Source: CAVSMC01 sp963798655 (GTDB taxonomy: Bacteria > Pseudomonadota > Gammaproteobacteria > Burkholderiales > Casimicrobiaceae). From it: a stretch of 64,000 bases of DNA. A program made the position numbers and the translations under genes. This document shows, in pieces, positions 1 through 7,732 of the stretch (the stretch's first letter is position 1; every line of letters begins with the position of its first letter). The stretch lies in contig CAWCUH010000009.1 of the NCBI GenBank assembly GCA_963798655.1, positions 1 through 64,000 of the forward strand, read 5' to 3'. The notes below the pieces were generated by a model. It worked only from the letters and a program-made list of their open reading frames with translations. It searched no databases and was not told the origin of the DNA.

Positions 1-575
1 AAGGGATGCCACAACGCAACCTCGCCGTCGAGTTGCTTCAAAAGCTGCTCAAGGGAGAGATCTGAACCTATCCAATACCTATGTTGTACAGGCCCGCTCG
101 TTCGCCGATCTGCTTGAGCAGACGATCCGAAAGTACCAGAATCGCGCGATTGAAACCGCACAGGTGGATCCAGGAACTAATCGCCCTTGCCAAGGACATG
201 AAGAAGGCCGGCGAGGGGGGGGAACAACTGGGTCTAAACGAGGACGAGACCGCCTTCTACGATGCACTGGAAGTCAACGACAGCGCATGGTGAAAGAGCG
301 TCGGGGAGCCGACGCTCAAGACCATCGCGCGCGAGTTGGTCAAGGCCGTGCGGAGCAATGTCACGATCGACTGGACCGTGCGCGAGAACGTGCGGGCCAA
401 CTTGCGCGTTATCGTGAAGCGCATCCTGCGAAAATACGGCTACCCGCCGGACAAACAGGAGAAAGCGACTCAAACCGTCCTTGAGCAAGCCGAAGTGCTT
501 TCCGAAGCATGGGGCGGCCGCTTGACTCGCGCCGGTGGCGCCGGCCGGCCGGGCTTCCCCCCGATTCACCTCTAA
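1..575 (+). pseudogene. hsdR: Type I restriction enzyme R subunit (HsdR), 3' remnant
   Basis: This is the decayed 3' end of the ATP-dependent restriction subunit of a type I restriction-modification system; the rest lies left of the window. Family-like text jumps between frames. Frame 3 reads [20 protein letters not shown] up to a TGA at 63-65. Frame 2 continues with [20 protein letters not shown] at about 86-145. Frame 3 resumes with [11 protein letters not shown], meets another TGA at 291-293, then gives [16 protein letters not shown] and [20 protein letters not shown]. These are hallmarks of the HsdR C-terminal helical domain (DUF3387 type). The last 20 or so residues do not look like the family. 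No hsdM or hsdS is visible here. At least two frame changes and two stops make a working product unlikely unless the assembly is wrong at this edge. Confidence 0.85.
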
Positions 576-640
576 GCAAGTGTTTAAGTGAATGAAAATC
601 GAGGCCGCAAGCAGCGGCGCACACGAGCGAGCCAATCATT

Positions 641-1016
641 ATGTACGACAGGAAATGGATGTGTGAACAGATTCTGCGGCTTGAATCCGATGCCGTGGAC
701 CATAGCGGTGTTGAGATTGATCAACATCTCAGCGCCTTAGCATTGCATCGAGGTGTATCGGCGAGCGATCTTGCCGAGATGCATACCACCAAAGAAGTAT
801 CCCGTGTTTCTGAACGAGGTCGATTGGGTAAAAGCAGCCATGACACGCGACAAATTGCACTCGGTAGTGCGGTCAATTCGCGCAGCGGCTGGCGAAGGCA
901 AACGCGGTAAGTGCAACGTCTATCGTATAGCGCAGGGCGGCGTAGAGCGGCTCGATGCGCTGGAAGGGCTGTGGGCAGGAAGCACGCAGCCGCCGAACAT
1001 GATGCCTGGTCTTTGA
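641..1016 (+). other. Unassigned coding-like remnant between hsdR and HNH fragments
   Basis: I do not recognise a family. One frame opens at ATG 641 and gives 89 residues beginning MYDRKWMCEQILRLE. From about 780 a different frame carries protein-like text containing YPVFLNEVDWVKAAMTRDK, ending at TGA 1014-1016. The two pieces could be halves of one frameshifted gene, as in the neighbouring broken genes, or two chance open frames. A weak GGAAA precedes nothing convincing as a start. Bases 576-640 hold nothing I can name. Treat this as a possible gene relic only. Confidence 0.25.
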
Positions 1017-1027
1017 GACTCGTCTGA

Positions 1028-1416
1028 ATGTTCGATGACGCCCTCGAAGGTTATGCCTTTGAAGTTCTCAAACGCGACGGGTTTCGTTGCCGCTACTGCT
1101 AGATTTTACGGCAAAGCCTCGTTCTCGAACTGGCTGTCGCTATCGTGGGATGACTTGGTTGCCCAAGGGCCTACCACAACGAGACAACCCCGACTACATC
1201 GTCGCCGCGTGCTCGTTCTGCAATTGGGCCGACAATCACTACTTTGAGTTGTCGGCAACGCGCGGTTTGAGCTTCGCCGGCTTGTCGGCCGACGAGCTCG
1301 TGAAACAGCGCCTACCCTACGTCGAGCGCACAAGGGCCGCGTACCGAGAATTTTGGGAGCGGAACGTGGCACCTCGCGCACCGCGGGACAGTTATTCTGG
1401 ATCGCCAGGCGCGTAG
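1028..1416 (+). pseudogene. HNH endonuclease, frameshifted remnant
   Basis: An HNH nuclease gene is recognisable but its reading frame is broken about three times. It starts at ATG 1028 with MFDDALEGYAFEVLKRDGF and the first zinc-type cysteine pair in RCRYC, then meets TAG at 1100-1102. The following text LDFTAK lies in the next frame, ASFSNWLSLSWDD in the third, and the rest from LPKGLPQRDN onward is again in the second. That last segment has the second half of the fold: DYIVAACSFCNWADN, then LSADELVKQRLPYVERTRAAYREFW, typical of a small HNH family found near restriction genes. The histidine region is damaged (WDD, with no clear DH). The reconstructed protein would be about 125 residues. Confidence 0.75.
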
Positions 1417-1436
1417 TTGAGCGCCTATTGGGCTCT

Positions 1437-2090
1437 ATGCGGCACCCTGCGCGCGCGATAAGTCGCCGGGATGTGAAAGCGGCGCAGCGGCCCAATGCTT
1501 GGGACTTTTGCAATGCGCGTTTATACGAGCTGTGTCGGCGATACCCGGAACACAGTAGGCCCGAGCAGACCATCGCCAAGGTGATGCTTATAGGCCGGGC
1601 CTATTCGGCTGCGATAGAGCGCAAGGTTTCGCTGAGCGGAGCTGACGGACTGTATGTCAAAAAGATTGGACCCGCGATGCGTCGGTCTCACTTGGATAGA
1701 CTCGTCGTGGCGTTGCCAAGTGGACGCAGTTCACTGGATCTCCGCCTTCCCTGCGTGGTCCAGCTCCATCATGAGCTGATGACTATATGGGGTAAGACGG
1801 GCGCCGTGGGAAAGCGGTCCTCTGGCATCAAAATATTTGCATTTCCATCGCCCTGGGACGTATTTCCGATGCTCCTCTTGGCCGAGCTTCGGGAGCGATC
1901 TCGAAAGGTCACGCCCGACGCGAGACACATTCCGAAGCTGACGATAGCGAATGGCGATGACCACTATCGTGTCTTTTGCCAGCGATACCTGTGGCTGCTG
2001 ACGCATATACGTAAACGGTTCGATGTAAATCTCACGTTACGACAGGCTGATCGGCTTCTACTTACCATAGCTGCGGAAAAGCACCACTGA
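1437..2090 (+). CDS. Conserved hypothetical protein, 217 aa
   Basis: The function is unknown. This is one of only two uninterrupted genes in the decayed left island. The chosen start, ATG 1437, gives MRHPARAISRRDVKAAQ and then a segment that reads like the conserved core: WDFCNARLYELCRRYPEH, followed by IAKVMLIGRAYSAAIER. The same frame stays open upstream to 1353, inside the HNH remnant, so the start is uncertain. The protein is soluble and rich in Arg and His, with no signal peptide, membrane segment or catalytic motif I can name. Its C-terminal part (VFCQRYLWLL, LTLRQADRLLL) looks helical. The WDFCN and LIGRAYSAAIER blocks resemble uncharacterised proteins I associate with restriction and HNH loci, from memory only. 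Codon third positions are less GC-biased than in the backbone genes. Confidence 0.6.
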   Translation: MRHPARAISRRDVKAAQRPNAWDFCNARLYELCRRYPEHSRPEQTIAKVMLIGRAYSAAIERKVSLSGADGLYVKKIGPAMRRSHLDRLVVALPSGRSSLDLRLPCVVQLHHELMTIWGKTGAVGKRSSGIKIFAFPSPWDVFPMLLLAELRERSRKVTPDARHIPKLTIANGDDHYRVFCQRYLWLLTHIRKRFDVNLTLRQADRLLLTIAAEKHH

Positions 2091-2421
2091 GTATTCGCTG
2101 TGAGCGGCATAGCCGGCCGTCGTACCTGTCAAGGCGCGACAGCTCACGTGCCGTTCCCGTAGCGATGCGCTCGGACCAGGACGTTGCCGTTCCGGTGAGG
2201 CGGCGACCGGGTCAGTGAATGCCGACGAACTGGCAGTGAAGCGCGACCGGCAGCGCACGGGTAAGGATCACGCGCGGGCGTCAAGTGCGAGTCTCGCTGT
2301 GCACGTTAAGTTTCTCGACGTGCTTTGAACGGCGACATGGCGCTTGCTCTCAGCGCCGCACAGTGGGATCGTTATGTGGCTCTCGTTGGGCGATTGACTG
2401 TGCACCTTTTGGGACGATCGA
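2091..2421. other. 331-bp stretch with no recognisable gene
   Basis: No supported gene, RNA or repeat was found between the 217-aa gene and the TIGR02391 remnant. Short open frames are present on both strands but carry no recognisable protein text and have no convincing ribosome-binding site. Confidence 0.4.
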
Positions 2422-3197
2422 ATGGCGCGGGCGTTCGAGACGCAGACGCACGTAACGGACTGGTTCGACATGCCTACCCTTTCACATCTTATTCCCGATG
2501 CGGCCGCGATCCGGGAGATGAGTACACCCGATCTGGCTGGTTACGTACTCGAGTCGCTAATGGACCCCGGTATGGCCGGGGCGACTGGAATGGCGCAACT
2601 TTTCGGCGCTGCCATGCAGGATTACGCGCAACCGCGAATGGGTGGAGATAAGGAACTTGGGGCAGCCGTATCCGCTGCCTGGTCGTGGCTCGAGGCGAAT
2701 GGCCTGATTTGCCGTAGTGCCGACCAAGATAACGAATGGTACGTACCGACAGCGCGGGGCAAAGCGGTCAAAGATCACCAAGCTCTGCAAACACTGATAA
2801 AGCCGAGCATCTGCCCGCCGACTCCCTTCATCCCGATCTCCTGGTCCACTCGCGGCCGCTTTTCCTGCAGTCGCGGATCGAGACCGCAGTGTTCGAGGCA
2901 TTCAAAGCACTCGAAATTGCAACTCGGTCAGCAGCAAGGCTCGGCGATGGAGACATCGGGGTGCCGTTGGCGCAAGCAGCCTTTCATCCTGAAAATGGGC
3001 CACTTGCCGATAAGGCGGCTGAAAAGGGTGAGCGCATCGCCTTGATGAACCTCATGAGCGGCGCTCTCGGGAGCTATAAGAATCCATCGTCACATCGGCG
3101 AGTGCGGATTTCTGCTCAGGAAGCTCGGGAGATCATCATCCTTGCGTCCCACCTGCTGCGAATTGTCGATGCTCGACGCTCAGTAGAGCAACACTAA
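2422..3197 (+). pseudogene. TIGR02391 (Ymh) family protein, split by one frameshift
   Basis: This gene of unknown function is common in defence and mobile islands. The N-terminal part, from ATG 2422, carries the family opening TLSHLIPDAAAIREM and a winged-helix-like AWSWLEANGLICR. Near 2790-2800 the coding sense passes to the next frame, which supplies the C-terminal TIGR02391 core: SLHPDLLVHSRPLFLQSRIE, AVFEAFKALEIATR, ALGSYKNPSSHRRV and ILASHLLRIVDA. One lesion restores a protein of about 258 residues. If translated as it stands, the first frame runs on as unrelated sequence to 3045. The domain order and spacing match the family, so I am confident of identity but not of activity. Confidence 0.75.
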
Positions 3198-3223
3198 GTC
3201 CGCGGAATACGGTTGCCGGGGAC

Positions 3224-3487
3224 ATGCCGCTGTACTTCAACCTAATTGGAACGATCGCCGACGTCGACCAAACTACGTCCGATAGCCGGTATCATCCGGC
3301 GCTCGTGGTGCTGCTCGAGTCGGACGCCAAGATCGAGCGCCTCGTCGTGCCACCGTCAGTGTGGACGGGACCGCGTGACTTGCTCAAACCCGGACGGCGA
3401 CTCCGCGTAGCCGGTGAGTGCGGCTTTCCACCGAAGCCGGGCGCGCTGCCGGTAGCGTTTCACGTCGAGTTCGTCGACGTGCACTAA
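3224..3487 (+). CDS. Small hypothetical protein, 87 aa (possibly OB-like)
   Basis: I do not recognise this gene. It opens at ATG 3224, 26 bases after the preceding remnant, with GGGGAC just upstream as a possible ribosome-binding site, and it stops 19 bases before the integrase end. The sequence alternates beta-prone stretches (YFNLIGTIADVD, ALVVLLESDAK, RLRVAGECGF, VAFHVEFVDVH). The last few resemble the barrel strands of small OB-fold proteins, but that is an impression from pattern, not a family match. There is no signal peptide or membrane segment. It is intact, unlike most of its neighbours. Confidence 0.5.
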   Translation: MPLYFNLIGTIADVDQTTSDSRYHPALVVLLESDAKIERLVVPPSVWTGPRDLLKPGRRLRVAGECGFPPKPGALPVAFHVEFVDVH

Positions 3488-3506
3488 CGGAACCTTGCGG
3501 CGGCTC

Positions 3507-4738
3507 TCAATCGGCTGCCTGCAGCGCTACGACGTTATCCGCTTCGGCGATTGGCTTGGCGCAGAACGCGGCCCATTCGTTCATCAGTCGCCGCCGTTTC
3601 TCAAAGAGATCGCTCCGAAAATACGCCGCCTCCGCCTTGTCTTTGGTGACGTGGGCCATAGCCTTTTCGGTTATTTCGTTCGGATAGCTGGTGTACTCGC
3701 TGCACCAGTCGCGGAATGTACTGCGTAGACCATGCGGCACGCCCTCCGCACTCATGCGGCGCATTACGGCGTTGAGCGCCATGTCCGACAGCACACCGCC
3801 GCGTGGTGAGGGGAAGACGAGATGATTGCCTTCTATGCGACATAGCGCGCGCAGAAGCGCGACCGCGGCGCCTGACAGCGGCACGCGATGCTCCTTACCG
3901 TTCTTCATTTTGCCGCCAGGGATCCGCCACTCGGCGCGGTGGAGATCAATTTCCTGCCACGTCGCTTCGCGCACATTCTTAGTCCTCACATTGGTCAGGA
4001 TCAGGAACTCGAGCGCGCGGGGCGATATTCCGTCTTCGGCGCGCAGCTCCTTCATGAACGCCCCGATCTTCTTGATGGGCATCGCAGGGTAGTGCTTTAC
4101 GTGTGCCACCTTGGAAGGCTTCGGAAGCAGCTTGTCGAGATGCCCGCGCCAACGTGCGGGGTTTGGTCCGTCCCGATAGCCGCGAGCGATCGCCCAATCG
4201 AGAACGGATTCAATACGGCCACGAAGGCGCGTTGCAGTTTCAGTCTTTCCCTGCCAAAGCGGTTCAAGGATCAAAGAATTTGTTCCTTGCCGACATCGCG
4301 CACGAGCAGCTTACCGATCAGCGGATAAGCATACGTCTTCAAAGTGTTTCGCCATTGGCTCGTGTGCTTGGCGTTGCGCCAACCGGCCTCATGTGTCTCG
4401 ATATAGCGGGCTGCAGCTTGATTGAACGTCAGCGCAGCGGCACGCTCGGCTTTCAGCGCACTACGCACCTTCTTCGCTTCTTCGATGGGATCGGTACCAT
4501 TACGGATCTTGTCGCGCGCCTTGCGTGCAGCATCGCGCGCGCCGGCGAGTGTCACGTCGGGATAGCCGCCGAGGCCCATGTCGCGCCGCTTACCCCCAAT
4601 CCTCACGCGCAGCACCCAACTGCGCGAAGTCGGCGTCACTTGAAGTGCCAAGCCCGCGACACCGCCGACGAAGTGCAATCCCGGTTCGTGCAAGCGCGAT
4701 ATTGCGAGTGGGCCGAGCTCTGCCGCTTTCTTCGCCAT
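3507..4738 (-). pseudogene. P4-type tyrosine site-specific integrase, interrupted
   Basis: This is a phage or island integrase of the tyrosine recombinase family. The 5' part (ATG 4738, with GGAG upstream) has the DUF4102 arm-binding domain (LALQVTPTSRSWVLRVRIGG, MGLGGYPDVTLAGARDAA) and the core-binding domain start. The frame ends at GKEQIL followed by TGA near 4270. The rest continues in another frame with ILEPLWQGKTETATRLRGRI. The catalytic domain is complete there: the first Arg in LTNVRTKNVREATW, the HxxR box PHGLRSTFRDW, and the Tyr in AEAAYFRSDL. The break is consistent with an 8-base insertion, because ATTCTTTG and ATCCTT sit side by side where one copy is expected. No tRNA attachment site is visible on either side. 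Reconstructed length is about 410 residues, normal for the family. Confidence 0.9.
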
Positions 4739-4973
4739 TCTGTCTCCATCATCTTATCCATCATTGCTGATGCACTTAGATGATGAGGCTTGATGTGAAG
4801 TGCGGCAATAGATGTTTGATTGGAAAGCGACGAACGGCGATTGGCGATATGGATTGAATTGCCTTGAAGTTCGATCCCGAAGGACTCACTCTCCGCCACA
4901 TCTGCCTTAGCGATCCCTTCCGAACGGGATCCACTCGCGGCGGTCCGGCGATGCGATATCCCGCGGACTGCCA

Positions 4974-5924
4974 TCAACGCAACGACGCGTTCGGCGGCCG
5001 TGTGTCTTGTGCCAGTCGATCGCGACCGTCGCGCGGCTCAGGGGTGCTGCGTCTTTGGGCGATGAAGAACACCGTCCATTCCAGACTATGGTGCGAATGG
5101 ACCATCTTGAGATATCCACTTGCCAGGGGCCGCAGGACTTTGTGCAGTGTCAACTGCGCGACGCCCGAGGCAGGCGCGTGCCATGGCTCGTTGAAAACCT
5201 TGGCGTCGAAGCCCCCAAAGCGGAGCTGTTCGATAACCTGCCCCACGGTGTATTCGGTCACGTGCAGCGGCGAGAGCAACTGAACGGGTCTGCCCGTGAG
5301 AACGCGCGCGATGTTTCCCAGACGATAACGACTGGGAGTGGAGATGATCAACAATCCGTCCGGACTCAGCACTCTTTCGACCGATTGAAGAAGACGCAGC
5401 GGATCGGGAACATGCTCCCAGATGTTGTTGCAGACCACGATATCGAAGTACCCCGGACGATACGGTGGTCGATACGCGTCGGCCACGACAAAATCGATAC
5501 TTTCGTACGCCGTCTTCGCGGCGGCGATCGCCGACATCGAACAATCGAGTCCCGATAGTCGAGCAGACGGAAATTTGCGCTGGATCTCCGCGGTGAGGTG
5601 CCCGATGCCGCATCCGAGGTCCAAAATCCGCGGGCATGGGCGAACCCGGCTTACGGCTTGTTCCAGCAGGCGAACCGTACCGGTCAATCGTCGTTGATGA
5701 AAGCTCGACAGTTCCCCTGAGTGACCGTGCACGTCGTACGGATCGCCACGAGCGTACTCGTCCTTTTCCTCGATTTCGCGCGGGCTGAGGAAGACCGCGA
5801 AGCCGCCGGGATGCACTGCGAATTTCGCGCCGTTGGTTCCGCTGAGCCATTGATCGAGCGGACATCCTTGCCGGGACGTCAACAGTTGCTCTTGATCGGT
5901 ATCGTAGTACTCGTTCTCGCTCAC
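4974..5924 (-). CDS. Class I SAM-dependent methyltransferase
   Basis: This predicted soluble methyltransferase has 316 residues. The Rossmann-type SAM-binding core begins about residue 99, with the glycine-rich motif DLGCGIG at 102-108. The acidic strand-2 end is GLDCS, then DFVVADAY, and a motif IV-like VCNNIWEHVPDPLRLL. This arrangement is the Methyltransf_11/25 type, used on small molecules, lipids or sugars. The 95-residue N-terminal extension and a polar C-terminal tail with no known motif do not identify the substrate. It stands alone between the decayed island and the GYD gene, so context does not help. No frameshift is visible, in contrast to its left neighbours. Confidence 0.75.
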   Translation of the reverse strand: MSENEYYDTDQEQLLTSRQGCPLDQWLSGTNGAKFAVHPGGFAVFLSPREIEEKDEYARGDPYDVHGHSGELSSFHQRRLTGTVRLLEQAVSRVRPCPRILDLGCGIGHLTAEIQRKFPSARLSGLDCSMSAIAAAKTAYESIDFVVADAYRPPYRPGYFDIVVCNNIWEHVPDPLRLLQSVERVLSPDGLLIISTPSRYRLGNIARVLTGRPVQLLSPLHVTEYTVGQVIEQLRFGGFDAKVFNEPWHAPASGVAQLTLHKVLRPLASGYLKMVHSHHSLEWTVFFIAQRRSTPEPRDGRDRLAQDTRPPNASLR

Positions 5925-6181
5925 GCGTTCATTCTACTGTCAGCCACCCAATGCCGGAACCGGCTGCCAACAGGAAGATTTACTGCTAAGCGCAAAGCTC
6001 GCGACCTCGAATACGAGCGGGGATCGTTGCGAGCGATCGAAGCATCCGGAGCCCCGGCGCTGCACTGCACGGGACTGTACCGCCGACCCGCCCGGGCCTA
6101 TGCTGGTCGGTTCGGTACGGGTGCGCCGCATGGTTCGCCCGCCCGATGAGCAAACCGACCTTTGAACCGGGAGAACTTGCC

Positions 6182-6475
6182 ATGGCGACGTACATCGTGC
6201 TGTCGAATTTCACCGAGCAGGGCATCCGCGACGTCAAGGACACGACGAAGCGCGCCGATGCTGTCAAGGAGCTCGCGCAGAAGATGGGTTGCACCGTGAA
6301 GGACATCCAGTGGACCGTGGGCAAGTACGACGTCGTCGTTACGTTCGATGCACCGGACGATGCGACGATGACCGCGCTGTGCCTCGCGATCGGCTCGAAG
6401 GGCAACGTGCGCACCGAAACGCTGCGCGCGTTCTCGAGGGACGAGATGTCGCGCATCCTCGCGAAGCTCGCCTAG
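6182..6475 (+). CDS. GYD domain protein
   Basis: This small cytoplasmic protein has 97 residues and belongs to the GYD family (PF08734), whose function is unknown. The sequence shows the usual pattern: IVLSNFTEQGIRDVKDT at the start, then GCTVKDIQWTVGKYDVVVTF, where the family name motif GxYD appears as GKYD, and a closing helix region NVRTETLRAFSRDEM. I chose ATG 6182 because GGGAGA lies about 10 bases upstream and the conserved text begins there; the frame is open a little further 5'. The fold is expected to be a ferredoxin-like dimer. It appears to be a single-gene unit. Confidence 0.85.
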   Translation: MATYIVLSNFTEQGIRDVKDTTKRADAVKELAQKMGCTVKDIQWTVGKYDVVVTFDAPDDATMTALCLAIGSKGNVRTETLRAFSRDEMSRILAKLA

Positions 6476-6602
6476 ACCCGACCGTTGTCGTCGCGCGAAA
6501 CGGGGCGCAGCGCCGCGCCCCGTTCGCGTTGCCTGACGGCCTCGATCGGCGCGCATGCTTCGTCGCCGGTGGTATAAAGCGGGCACCACCGGCCCGCACT
6601 CC

Positions 6603-7727
6603 ATGCTCCCCGTCCCCTCACAGATCGATCGCATCCTCACGCTCGTCGTCCTCGGCGTGCTGATCGGCGGCTGTTACCTCGTCCTCGCCCCGTTCCTGAC
6701 GGCGATCCTCTGGGCGGTGATCCTGTGCGTGACGACGTGGCCGCTGTTCGTGCGGCTGCGCTGGCGTCTGGGCAACCAGCCGTCGCTCGCCGCCGTGGTG
6801 ATGACGCTGTTGATCGCGGTGCTGCTGGTGACGCCGTTCGTCGTCGTCGGCGCGACGATCGCCGAGAATTTCGATCGCGTCGCTGCATTCGTCGCGCGGT
6901 TGATCGCTGCCGGACCGCCGAGCCTTCCCGCCTGGGTCGCCGGCCTGCCGCTCGTCGGCGTGCACGCCGCCGAGTACTGGACGCGCCTCACCACCGACAC
7001 CGCGGGCCTGCTCACCGAGCTGTCCAAGTATCTCGAGCCGCTGCGGCGGGTCGCGCTCGCGAGCGGCATCACCGCGCTCGGCGGCCTGCTGCAACTCGTG
7101 CTGTCGATCGTCATCGCGTTCTTCTTTTACCGCGACGGCGACGCGATGGTCGTACGCGTCCACGCCGCGGTCACGCGGATCGCCGGCGAGCGCGGACATC
7201 ACCTGACGCATGTGGCGGCAATGACCACGCGCGGCGTCGTCCTCGGCATACTCGGCACGGCGCTCGTTCAGGGCACATTGATGGCGATCGGGCTCGCGCT
7301 TGCGGGCATCGAGGCCGCTCCGCTGCTCGGATTGATCACGTTCTTCCTGTCGCCGGTGCCGATCGGCCCGCCGCTCGTGTGGATTCCGGCGGGGCTGTAC
7401 CTGTGGTTCGGGCTCGACGAGACGTTCTGGGGAATCTTCGTGCTCATGTGGGGCGGACTCGTCGTGTCGACGGTCGACAACTTCATCAAGCCGCTGATCA
7501 TCAGCCACGGCAGCGACCTGCCGTTCATCCTCGTGCTGCTCGGCGTTCTGGGCGGCATGGCAGCGTTCGGACCGATCGGGTTGTTCGTCGGTCCGGTGCT
7601 GATCGCGGTCGGGTACATCCTGCTGCGCCAGTGGGCGGCCGACACGGCGGCAGCGGCGCCGGTCGCTGCGCCGGTGCTGCACGCCGCGCGCGGCGTCGAC
7701 GCGAAGACGACGACCGAAGCGGACTAG
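6603..7727 (+). CDS. AI-2E family transporter (PerM/YdiK type)
   Basis: This inner-membrane protein of 374 residues belongs to the AI-2E transporter family. Members export autoinducer-2 or act as sodium/proton antiporters, and the actual substrate cannot be read from sequence. There are two hydrophobic segments near the N-terminus, a loop region rich in Ala and Leu, and then a run of about five more helices. These include the family-typical IVIAFFFYRDGD and, near the end, VDNFIKPLIISHGSDLPFILVLLGVLGG cut by short loops. ATG 6603 is preferred to upstream codons because the first helix begins soon after it. It converges with the subtilase gene, leaving only 5 bases between stops. Confidence 0.85.
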   Translation: MLPVPSQIDRILTLVVLGVLIGGCYLVLAPFLTAILWAVILCVTTWPLFVRLRWRLGNQPSLAAVVMTLLIAVLLVTPFVVVGATIAENFDRVAAFVARLIAAGPPSLPAWVAGLPLVGVHAAEYWTRLTTDTAGLLTELSKYLEPLRRVALASGITALGGLLQLVLSIVIAFFFYRDGDAMVVRVHAAVTRIAGERGHHLTHVAAMTTRGVVLGILGTALVQGTLMAIGLALAGIEAAPLLGLITFFLSPVPIGPPLVWIPAGLYLWFGLDETFWGIFVLMWGGLVVSTVDNFIKPLIISHGSDLPFILVLLGVLGGMAAFGPIGLFVGPVLIAVGYILLRQWAADTAAAAPVAAPVLHAARGVDAKTTTEAD

Positions 7728-7732
7728 AACCG

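Noticed and set aside
4739..4973. Attachment site or tRNA next to the integrase
   Set aside because: No tRNA-like acceptor, T-loop or clear direct repeat was found in this interval; only short CATCAT/ATGATG repeats are present.
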